From Orientallactaga sibirica (lineage: Eukaryota > Chordata > Mammalia > Rodentia > Dipodidae), in the NCBI GenBank assembly GCA_036365145.1, contig JAEOAD010002279.1, positions 4,335,001-4,399,000 on the forward strand: a stretch of 64,000 nt of DNA. The letters run 5' to 3'. A program made the position numbers and the translations under genes. Positions 50,659 to 62,776 of the stretch are shown piece by piece (positions within the stretch are counted from its first letter, which is position 1; every line of letters starts with the position of its first letter). The notes beneath the pieces are model-generated. The model saw only the letters and a list, made by a program, of their open reading frames with translations. It ran no database searches and had not been told where the DNA came from.

Positions 50659-53600
50659 TAAACTATTAATCACTAGCACCCTCTACTGGTGGAAGATCCC
50701 TCATGTGCTCATGTGAATGGTCTTACTGCCCTCTAGTGGCCACAACCTATACAGACAGAAGTTCCGGCAGCAGATGGGGAGTCTCTTCCTTGGCTGTAAT
50801 GACAGGGTTTTATGTTCTTTAAGCATCTGATTTTCTCAGATTCTGGTTTAGATTACAGGAGTTCAGCTCTAAAACTCTTGAGGGCTCCCTGGGGATTCCG
50901 CACAGCTCTTCCCAGCTGTCGGTGCCAGTGCGAAGCTGCTCTCTCCCGCTTCTCGAAAACCAGAGGTCAAGGGGAGGCAGAGGAGGTGGTGGCGGCACTA
51001 GTGAGGGCAAGAGGAGCAGCTGGGAAAGACGGGCCCGGGGCTCCCTGGGGAACCGAGAGCAGCTTGAGCAACACATGTTGTTGCGCTCTCTCTCCTGCAC
51101 AGCACCCACAGCTGTGTGCTGCACTAAAACGGCTGTTCAACCCAGACCCTCGCTTACCTGTGCAACAGCTCCGAAGCTACCCTAAGATGTGGCAGCAGAT
51201 GTGGCTGGGACCTTGTCAGGGCTGTCACCAGCCTGACAAGTGACTGTCACTGAAGACAACAAGGCTAAGTTTCTTTCAATATTGAACTGAAATGCCACTT
51301 CCTCGGTGAAGCCTCTTTGGGACTCTCCAAATGTAAGGGACTGCTCTGTCCTTTGTCACAGCCTATGCTGTGTCCCCCAGGTCTGAACAGTGTGTAGCGC
51401 CTTACTGCACATACTTATTTATGACCCACTGGATTGCCCTGATCTCTCCACCATGACCTAGCCTAACAGATCTAAGCTCCTTAAGGTCATGAACCAACCG
51501 TACCTGAATCACCTTGTTCACATTCAGCATCCAGCTATAGATCATTGAATCAGTTACCAATCGACGCTATAGGGTGAGTATGGAAACTGAACACAAAACT
51601 TTTACAGGAATTGGGCTGGAGAGATGGCTTAGCAGTTAAGGCGTTAGCCTCCAAAGCCTAAGGATCCAGTGTTCGATTCCCCAGGTCCCATGTAAGCCAG
51701 ATGCACACGGTGGCGCATGTGTCTGGAGTTCGTTTGCAGTGTGGCTAGAGGCCCTGGCACACCCATTCTTTTCTCGCTCTCTGTCCTTCTCTCTGTCTCA
51801 AATAAATAAAAATAAATCAGAAAAAAATTTTAAAAACTTATATGAATGGAGAGATGGCTTAGCAGTTAAGGTGCTCACATGCAAAGCCTAATGCCCCAGC
51901 TTCAATTCCCCAGTACCCAGAAGCACAAAGTGGCACATGCATCTGGAGTTTGTTTGCAGTGGCTAGAGACTCTGGTGCACCCATTCTTTCTCTCCATCCC
52001 CCCACCCCTCCCTATCTCTCTCTCTCGCAAATAAATAAAATCTTTAAAAAAAAAAAAAAAACTTTTATGGGCTGGAGAGATGCTTAGAGGTTAAGGCGTT
52101 TGCCTGCAAAGCCAAAGGATCCCAGTTCAACTCTCCAGGACCCACACAAGCCAGATGCACAAGGGGGCGCACATGCCTGGAGTTTGTTTGCAGTAGCTGG
52201 AGGCCCTGGCACATCCATTCTCCCTCCCTCTCTCTCTCTCAAATAAATAAATAAATAAAATATTTAAATATTTTTAAAAACTTTCATAACAATTAGAGAG
52301 AATAATTCTGTGTCTTATAAATCTAGTAAGAAAAGCTGGGCGTGGTGGCGCACGCCTTTAATCCCAGCACTTGGGAGGCAGAGGTAGGAGGATCGCTGAG
52401 AGTTCGAGGCCACCCTGAGACTACATAGTTAATTCCAGGTCAGCCTGGACCAGAGTGAGACCCTACCTTGCAAAACAAAAAAAAAAAAAAAAAAAAAAAT
52501 CTAGTAAGAAAATCGTCACTTGTGTTTGGTGTCTTTTCACTTCATTTCCTCTGGAAGTTTCACCACACATTACAAAAGCACAGACCTGCAGCCAGGAGAG
52601 AATTTTCTAAACGATGGCTCCTTCCCAGGGATAGTGTGCAAAGCACCAAGAGATCAGAGAGCTCAATACTTGAAGGACAGGAGAGACAAAACAGAGGTGC
52701 TTGCCACGAAGTTCAGGGTCATACCTATCCGTGTTGATCTTAACACTTCCCTGGAGGGTATTTTCTTCTTTAATTCTTGTAAGGCTTCAAGTAGATTCTC
52801 TCTGCTTTGATCGGGAAGCTCCAACATAGTTTTCCACCTTTTTATGTCTTCGATAACCACAACTCTCTGAGAAAAAAAAAGAAAAAGTCATTTGGAAAAT
52901 GGAACATTTTCATTAGAAAGACATCTGCCTTCACCTGAGCTAATGGCACTCCTATTGACATATGAATTATTGATTATGACCTGAGTCAAAGCACAGTGCT
53001 TCTGATGGCCCCAAATGACGGGTAATTGCTTAAAAGCAGGACCTACTTACTGAAAATAAGGAAGAGAGTTGCATGTCTTAGGAAAAGTGCAACTTTTAAT
53101 CACACCATGTCGGACCCACTGGGTACTCAGCAGTGAAGGTAGTGAGGAAGAGAAAAGATACTGCTGAGGTGAATCAAACTGATAGCTCACGTAAAATGTC
53201 TTAATTCACAGGCAAGGATCAGGAGCAGAATGGCCATAAAGGCATGTTTATTTCAAAAAGAAACACACTTCAGCCTGGAATGGTGGCGCAAGCCCTTAAT
53301 CCCAGCACTTGGGAGGCAGAGGTAGGAGGATCACCATGAGTTCAAGCCCACCCTGAGACTCCATAGTGAATTCCAGGTCAGTCTAGGCTAGGGTGAGACC
53401 CTACCTCAAAAAGAAAGCACAGGGCTGGAGAGATGGCTTAGTGGTTAAGGCGTTTGCCTGTGAAGCCTAAGGACCCAGATTCGATTCTCCAGGCCCCATG
53501 TAAGTCAGATGCACATGGTGGCACATGCGTCTGGAGTTTGTTTACAGTGGCCAGAGGCCCTGGTGTGCCCATTCTCTCTCTCTCTCTGTCTCAAAAAAGA

Positions 53601-54734
53601 AAAGAAAAACACAGACACACACTCCAAACACTTCCTCACTTCTCAGAGAAAACTCATATTTTCTTTCTGAAAGAAATTTTTTTGAAGTTCAAATGCATAG
53701 GTACAGAGAGAAATCCATAACTTACAATAAAGGTTAATATTTTGCCATTCCTCATAAAAAATAATTATACAAGCCAGGTGTGGCGGCGCATGCCTTTAAT
53801 CCCAGCACTCATGAGGCAAAAGTAGGAGGATTGCTGTGAGTTTGAGGCCACCCTGAGACTACATAGTGAATTGAATTCAAGGTCAGTCTGAACTAGAGTG
53901 AAACCCTACCTTGAAAATAATAATAATACTTATACAATTTAAGTCCCTTTCCATCTTTCGCCACACTCATTCCCTTTTTCTCTTCAGAGAAACTATCATT
54001 TCAAGTTGATAAACATTTTTCCATTACGTATAAAATACTAGAAATTAAGGAATATGGGTGACGGTGATAGAAAAATTCTTTGTACTATAATGAAATTTTT
54101 CTATAGTTTTGAAATCAATTCAACTAAGAACTCTTTCTTTTTCATTAATTTATTTTTTTAATGACAACTTCCAAAACTGTAGACAATAACCCATGGCAAT
54201 TCCCTCTCTCCCCCCACTTTCCCCTTCACACCTCCACTCTCCATCATATTCCCTCCCCCTCTCAATCAGTCTCTCTTTTCAGTTTGATGTCATCATCTTT
54301 TCCTCCTATTATGATGGTCTTGTGTAGGTAGTGTCAAGCACTGCGAGGTCATGAATATCCAGGCCATTTTGTGTCTGGAGGAGCACGTTGTAAGGAGTCC
54401 TACCCTTCCTTGGCTCTTACATTCTTTCCACCACCTTTACGAACTCTTTCTCCCTCCTCCCTCCCTTCCTCCTTCCTTCCTTCCTTCCTTCCTTCCTTCC
54501 TTCCTTCCTTCCTTCCTTCCTTCCTTCCTCCCTCCCTCCCTCCCTCCCTCCTTTCTTTCTTTCTTTCTTGGTTTTTCGAGGTAGGATCTCACTCTGGCCC
54601 AGGCTGACCTGGAATTCACTCTGTATTCTCAGGCTGTCCTTGAACTCACGTTGATCCTCCTACCTCTTCCTCCTGAGTGCAGGGATTAAAGGTATGCGCC
54701 ACCATACCCAGCTAGAACTCTTTCTTTCTTTATT

Positions 54735-54774
<40 letters not shown>

Positions 54775-57700
54775 TAGGGTTTTTCTTTTTTTCTAGCCCA
54801 GGTTTGACCTGGGACTGGGACTATGTACACTCAGGCTGGCCTCTAACTCATGGCGATCCTTCTACCTCTGCCTCCCAAGCGCTGGGATTAAAGGTGTGTG
54901 CCACAACAGCTGGCAAAGAACTTTTTAATTAAAAAAAAATTGGCAGGCAAAAAGTGAGTAGAGAAATCTTTTCTTAGACCACTATTCCCTGGGAGGGGCA
55001 GTCAGGATTAGAAAGCGGACAGACGTTTCTATAGGTGCTGGCAATGTTGCTTCATGTGGAGGTGGTTATGATCACACTGTCAAGTTCCCAAGAGGAGTCC
55101 TTGGGGCCTGTGTACTTATAATTGGCAATTTCAATATGGTCTTGTGATAAAAAGGAACTCCTCAAAGCCTTGTCCCTCCCTTGGACTCGAGCCTAGAAGT
55201 CTGAGGTGAAGAAGGGCGTGTATATGCTCCTCACTCTTCCCAGCCCTGCCATGTCCCTACCCCCTAGCTGCTGGCTTCCTCTCTTAGCCTCTGGAAAAGC
55301 AGCCATGACAAGGACACAAAAAGAAGCTCCTCCCCCTCAGACTCTGGTGTTCTCTACTGTGACGCTCCTCCTCAGACTCCCCATGTTCCCTACTGTGATC
55401 CTCCTCCTCAGACTCCCCATGTTCTCTACTGTGACCCTCCTCCTCAGACTCCCCATGTTCCCTACTGTGATCCTCCTCCTCCTCCTCAGACTCCCCATGT
55501 TCCCTACTGTGATCCTCCTCCTCCTCCTCAGACTCCCCATGTTCTCTACTGTGACCCTCCTCCTCCTCCTCAGACTCCCCATGTTCTCTACTGTGACCCT
55601 CCTCCTCCTCCTCAGACTCCCCATGTTCCCTACTGTGATCCTCCTCCTCCTCCTCAGACTCCCCAGATCCTCCTCCTCCTCAGACTCCCCATGTTCCCTA
55701 CTGTGACCCTCCTCCTCCTCCTCCTCAGACTCCCCATCCTCCTCCCCTCAGACTCCCCATGTTCCCTCCTCCTCCTCCTCCTCAGACTCCCCATGTTCTC
55801 TACTGTGACCCTCCTCCTCCTCCTCAGACTCCCCATGTTCCCTACTGTGATCCTCCTCCTCCTCCCCTCAGACTCCCCATCCTCAGACTCCCTACTGTGA
55901 CCCTCCTCCTCCTCCTCAGACTCCCCATGTTCCCTACTGTGATCCTCCTCCTCCTCCTCAGACTCCCCATGTTCCCTACTGTGATCCTCCTCCTCCTCCT
56001 CAGACTCCCCATGTTCCCTACTGTGATCCTCCTCCTCCTCCTCAGACTCCCCATGTTCCCTCCTCCTCCTCCTCAGAGACTCAGACTCCCCATGTTCTCT
56101 ACTGTGACCCCCTCCTCCTCAGACTCCCCATGTTCCCTACTGTGACCCTCCTCCTCCTCCTCAGACTCCCCCCCATGTTCCCCTCCTCCTCAGACTCCCC
56201 TCCTCCTCCTCCTCCTCCTCAGACTCCCCATGTTCCCTACTGTGATCCTCCCCTCCTCCTCCCCTCAGACTCCTCCTCCTCCTCCTCAGACTCCCCATGT
56301 GACCCTACTGTGATCCTCCTCCTCCTCAGACTCCCCATGTTCCCTACTGTGATCCTCCTCCTCCTCAGACTCCCCATGTTCCCTACTGTGATCCTCCTCC
56401 TCCTCCTCAGACTCCCCATGTTCCCTACTGTGATCCTCCTCCTCAGACTCCCCATGTTCCCTACTGTGACCCTCCTCCTCCTCAGACTCCCCATGTTCCC
56501 TACTGTGATCCTCCTCCTCCTCCTCAGACTCCCCATGTTCCCTACTGTGATCCTCCTCCTCCTCCTCAGACTCCCCATGTTCCCTACTGTGATCCTCCTC
56601 CTCCTCAGACTCCCCATGTTCTCCTCCTCCTCCTCCTCCTCAGACTCCCCATGTTCCCTACTGTGATCCTCCTCCTCCTCCTCAGACTCCCCATGTTCTC
56701 TACTGTGACCCTCCTCCTCAGACTCCCCATGTTCCCTACTGTGATCCTCCTCCTCCTCCTCAGACTCCCCATGTTCCCTACTGTGATCCTCCTCCTCCTC
56801 CTTAGACTCCCCATGTTCCCTACTGTGATCCTCCTCCTCCTCCTCAGACTCCCCATGTTCTCTACTGTGACCCTCCTCCTCAGACTCCCCATGTTCTCTA
56901 CTGTGATCCTCCTCCTCTTCAGACTCCCCATGTTGACCCCCTCCTCAGACTGATGTTCTCCTGTGATCCTCCTCCTCTTCAGACTCCCCATGTTCCCTAC
57001 TGTGATCCTCCGCCTCCTCCTCAGACTCCCCATGTTCTCTATGTGATCCTCTTCCTCCTCAGACTCTGGTGTTCTCTACTGTGATCCTCCTTCTCCTCCT
57101 CTTCCTCCTCCTCGTTAACCTGCAGTTATTGAAAGCTCTCTCTTCCACACAGGCTGGCTTTTTTTGTTCTTTGGAATGAGCCCATTGCTCCTGGCAATGC
57201 ACCTGTAGCACCTACTATGTGTTCAATGCTTGGCCAAGCCCGTCACTTACAGTCATCTCTTAAGTCCCCCGCCTACTGATGAAACACTGACATGAAAGAA
57301 AATGGATGAACTGGAGATCCTTATGTTAGGTTAAATAAGCAATCTCAGAAGACAATCATCCACCAGGCCTGGTGGTGCACGCCTTTAATCCCAGCACTTG
57401 GGAGAGGCAGATGTAGGTGATGGCTGTGAGTTCAAGGCCAGCCTGGGACTTTAGAGAGCGTTCCAGGACAGCCTGTGGTAGAGGGACAGCCTACCTCAAA
57501 ACTAAACAGAAATTAAGAAAGAAAGAGGGCTGGAGGGGGCTGGAGCGACAATATAATGGTTAAGGCGCTTGCCTGCGAAGCCTAAGGACCCAGGTTCGAT
57601 TCTCCAGGTCCCACGTAAGCCAGATGCTCATGTTGGCACATGTATCTGGAGCTTGTTTGCAGTGGCTAGAGCCCTGGCATGCCCATTCTCTCTCTCTGCC

Positions 57701-59487
57701 TCTCTGTCTCTAATAAGTAATTAAAAAATAAAAATAAAATCTAAGAAAAGAAAGAAAGAAAGATAGAGGGCTGAAGGGATGGCTTAGCAGTTAAGGCGCT
57801 TGCCTACAAAGCCAAAGGACCCAGGTTTGATTCCCCAGGACCCACGTTAGCCAGATACACAAGAGGGCACATGCATCTGGAGTTCATTTGCAGTGGTTGG
57901 AGGCCCCGGAGCACCCATTTTCTCTCCCCCTCTTTCTCTGTCAAATAAATGAATGAAAGAAAGTCATGCATCACATTTTGTCTAGATATGTGAGTGGAGA
58001 GAGAAAGAAAGAGGGAGTGGAAGGTAGACTAAGAGAGGGGAAGTAGTGGGAACAGGGAGTGTAATGGAATATATATGACATGAACGCCAAAACAACTTGG
58101 AGGGAGAATGGAAGAGGGTGGTGAATAAGAAGTATCAGAGGCTGGAGAGATGGCTCAAAGGTTAAGGCACTTGCCTGCAAAGCCTAATGACCCGGGTTCA
58201 ATTCCCCAGGACCCATGTAAAGCCAAATGCACAAAGTGGAACATGCGTCTAGAGTTCATTTGCAGCCGCTAGAGGCCCTGATGCACCCGTTCACTGTGTC
58301 TCTATCTCTCTCTGCTTGCAAATAAATAAAGTTTTTAAAAAATATTTTATTAATTTGAGAGAAAGAGGGGAGAGAGAGAATGGGCATACCAGGGCCTCCA
58401 GCTGTTGCAAATGAACTCCAGAGGCATGAACCCGCTTGTGCAGCTGGCTTATGTGGATCCTGGAGAATCGAACCAGGGTCCTCCGGTTTTGCAGGCAAAT
58501 GCCTTAACCTGTAAGCCATCTCTCCAGCCCATTTTTTTTTAAAACTATCATGATGTATTGTGGTAGTTTGATTCAGGTGTCGCCCATGAACAGCTGTTCT
58601 GAACGCTAGGTTCCCCAGCTGATGGCAATTGGTAATTAACGCTTCCTGGAAATGGTGTGCTGTTGGGGGCGGGCTTATGGGTGTTATAGAGCCAGTTTCC
58701 CCTTGCCAGTGTTTGGTACGCTCTCCTGATCCTGTTGACCATCTGATATTGGCCAGGGGGTGATGTCCACCCTCTGCTCATGGAATTTGTTTTCCCTGCC
58801 ATTGTGGAGCTTCCCCTTGAGTCTGTAAGCCAAAATAAACTTTTTTTTTTTTTTTTTTTTTGACAAGCTGCTCTAGTTCGGGTGATTTCTGCCAGCAATG
58901 CGAACCTGACTGTAACATATATGTATGCAAACATATAACTATGGGCAGGAGAGATGGCTTAGCGGTTAAGGCATTTGCCTGCAAAGCCAAAGAATCCCGG
59001 TTTGATTCTCCAGGACCCAGGTAGGCCAGATGCCCAAGGAGGCGCATGCATCTGGAGTTCATTTGCAGTGGCTGGAGGCCCTGGCATGCCATTCTCTCTC
59101 TCTGTCTCTTTCTCTCAAATAAATAAGGGCTGGAGGGATGGCTTAGCGGTTAAGGCATTTGCCTGCAAAGCCAAAGGACCCAGGTTCAATTCCCCAGGAC
59201 CCATGTTAGCCAGCTGCACGTGGTGGCGCATGCGTTTGTTTGCAGTGCCTGGAGGCCCTGGCGTGCCCATTCTCTCTCTCTCCCTCTTTCCCTATCAAAT
59301 AAATAAATAATTTTTTAAAAATAAATAAAATGAGGGCTGGAGAGATGGCTTAGCGGTTAAGCGCTTGCCTATGAAGCCTAAGGACCCCGGTTCAAGGCTC
59401 GATTCTCCAGGACCCACGTAAGCCAGATGCACAAGGGGGTGCATGCATCTGGAGTTCGTTTGCAGTGGCTGGAGGCCCTGGCGCACC

Positions 59488-59539
<52 letters not shown>

Positions 59540-62500
59540 ACCTGCCTATTTCTGTATCTCTCTCTCTCAAATAAATAAATAAATAAATAAATAAAATATT
59601 TAAAAAATAAATAAAATGAGCCGGGCGTGGTGGTGCACGCCTTTAATCCCAGCACTCGGGAGGCAGAGGTAGGAGGATAGCCGAGAGTTCGAGGCCACCC
59701 TGAGACTACGTAGTTAATTCCAGGTCAGCCTGGACCAGAGTGAGACCCTATCTCACAAAACCAAAAATAAATAAATAAATAAAAAATAAATAAATAAAAT
59801 ATTAAAAAACATATAATGGAGCTCATTATTCTGAATGCTGACTGGGGCAACTCACTTCACACAGACTCTGCAGGGATCCCATGGTCTTCCTAAAAATGTT
59901 AACGCTGCTACTATACAAGTCAACTCCCGGCCAGCCAGTAATTTCTCCTATGATTACCTACATCTGTGCTTTAAAAAAAAAAATCCCAAGCACAATAGTC
60001 TTTCCAAGGGAGCTACTTCTTCCTCTGGCATCACCCAGTATTGTCTTTGGACTTTCTCCGAGTACAGATCTGGCCTCTTTTTTTGATTAGTTCTAGAAAG
60101 TTCTCCAAGTGCAACACACACTGTCTACAAAGGAATCCCCTGTCCTCTCTCCCTTTAACGTCAACCTTCTTTAGAGCGCATGCAGGGTTCAGGATTCTAA
60201 AACTGGTTCTCGTGTGTGGCCTTCGATAGTTCTAACAGGCATGTCCAACCTTTTGACACTGTGACAACACACTGTCACTTACACAGTTCGCACTCAAGAA
60301 CCATTTGAGGGCTGGAGAGATGGCTTAGTGGTTAAGGCGTTTGTCTGCGAAGCCTAAGGACCCTGGTTCGATTCTCTAGGCTACAGGCCCTGGTGCGCCC
60401 ATTCTCTCTCTCTCTCTTTCCCTCTCTCTGTCCCTAATAAATAAATAAATAAAAATAAATAAAATCTTTTAAAAAAAGAACCGTTTGAGTTACAATAAAA
60501 AACCATGGGTATTTTTTTGTGTGTGTTTTTTTTTTTTTTTTGGAGGGGGCACCCAGAATTTTTTTTTTGGTAATTTTTTTATGAGAGGGGGAGAGAGAGA
60601 ATTGGCATGCCAGGGCCTCCAGCCACTGCAATCGAACTCCAGATGTGCACGCCACCTTGCATGCATGTGCGACCTTGTGTGCTTGCGTCACCTGTGCGTC
60701 TGGCTTACGTGGGACCTGGAGAGTAAAACGTGGGTCCTTAGGCTTCACAGTCAAGAACCTTAACCACTAAGCCATCTCTCCAGCCCTGTCTGCCCTTTCT
60801 TTTCAGGTGAGGAGCCCAAGGCCCACAGAGGGAGCAAGGAGAGAGAGAGAGAGAAAGAATGGGTGCACCAGGGCCTCTAGCTACTATAAATGAACTCCAA
60901 ATGCATGTGCCACTTTGGGTATCTGGCTTTATGTGGGTACTGGGGAATCAAACCCAGGTCGTTATGTTTTGCAGAAAAGTGCCTTAACTTAACATCTCCC
61001 CAGCCCCTGTGGACTCAATTTTTTTCCTTTAGTTTTTTTTGTTTTGTTTTTTGAGGTAGGGTCTCACTCTAACTCAGGCTGACCTGGAATTCACTATGTA
61101 CTCCCAGAGATCCTCCTACCTCTGCCTCCCCAGTGCTGGGATTAAAGGCGTGCGCCACCACGACCGACTATCATTTTTAAAGATTACTTTCCAGCCAGGC
61201 GTGGTGGCGCACGCCTTTAATCCCAGTAGTTGGAAGGCAGAGGTAGGAGGATCTTTGAGAGTTCGAGGCCACCCTGAGACTACATAGTGAATTTCAGGTC
61301 AGCCTGAGCTACAGTGTGTGGTCTAATGTAGTAGAGCTGACTCATTTTCCATCTAAGACCCTTAGAAGGTTGTAATCGTGTGTGTATGTGTGTGTATGTG
61401 TGTGTGTGCGTAGATGTGCACGAGTATATGTGCACACGTGCATACTCCCAGGCACACGTAGAGGCCAAAAGAGAATGTGGTATGTCTTTCTCTATCACCC
61501 ACATGTTTCCCTGTTACATTTTCTCATCAACCTAGAGCCGCTGGTTTTTCAGTCAGACTGGCTGACCAGCAAGCCCCTTACATCGGACCTGGAGAGTCGA
61601 ACCTGAGTCCTCAGGCTTCACAGGCATGTGCCTTAACAGCTAAGCCATCCCTCCAGCCCAAGATTGCAATCTTAACGCTGTTTTCTTGGACTAGTGGGTG
61701 GAATTTTTCTGGCTCATTCTTCATGAGCAACGCAGCTGTATTTTGGTTCCCAACTTCACGGTGAGGGGGAGGGCCAGATCTAGGTCCTCTGGGATTCAGC
61801 CTAAGACCTGTCCTCATGCTGACCTTGAATCCCCAGCCCCTAAGCATGACATCTGGTTTCCATATTCCCTGAACTACTTGGTTTCAATATCCTGTCTCTC
61901 TCTCTCACTTTTTTTGGTTTTCAAGGTAGGGTCTCACTCTAGCCCAAGCTGACCTGGAATTCACTCTGTATTTTCAGGGTAGCCTCGAACTCACAGTGAT
62001 CCTCCTACCTCTGCCTCCCAAGAACTGGGATTAAAGGCATGCGGCTTTAATTTCCTGTCTCTTTTTGGCACTTTAGAACTTCCTTTTTTCACTTGCAAGC
62101 TCACCTGTATTGGAGGCATTTAAAAAAAATTTCATTTTTATTTATTTATTTAAGAGAGAGGCAGATAGAAGAGACATAGAGAAAGAGAGAATGGGTGCAC
62201 CAGGGCCTCTAGCCACTGCAAATGAACTCAATGCATACGCCACCTTGCACATCTGGCTTACGTGGGGCCTGGGGAATTGAATCTGGGTCCTTGGGCTTTG
62301 CAGGCAAGCGCTTTAACTGCTAAGCCATCTCTCCAGGCCCCTGGAGGCATTTTTTAACCTAGCATCTTGCATGGATGCTGGAAATCCCAACTTTGAAAAT
62401 ACTAGATAACATCATCACTTATTCCTTACTAGAGTTTTCCAAAACATAGAATCAGATTTGGAGCCGGGTGTGGTGGCACGTGCCTTTAATCCCAGCAACT

Positions 62501-62597
62501 CAGGAGGCAAAGGTAGGAGGATTGCCAAGAGTTCGAGGCCACCCTGAGACTAATAGTGAATTCCAAGTCAGCCTGGGCCAGAATAAGACCCTACCTC

Positions 62598-62632
<35 letters not shown>

Positions 62633-62745
62633 AGGAAGGAGGGAGGGAAGGGGAGGAGGGAGGGAGGGAGGGGAGGGAGGAGGGAGGGAGGGAGGGAGGG
62701 AGGGAGGGAGGGAAGGAGGGAAGGAGGGAAGGAGGGAGGGAGGGA

Positions 62746-62776
<31 letters not shown>

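Noticed and set aside
50812..51243. A 143-codon plus-strand open frame in single-copy DNA
   Set aside because: No known domain, splice context or poly(A) signal was found, and other frames there are also open. It is described as non-coding and worth an expression check at most.
55206..55706. A 166-codon plus-strand open frame, with similar frames on both strands to 57033
   Set aside because: The frames are products of a minisatellite whose units change length by triplets. They have low complexity, no domain, and equal openness on both strands.
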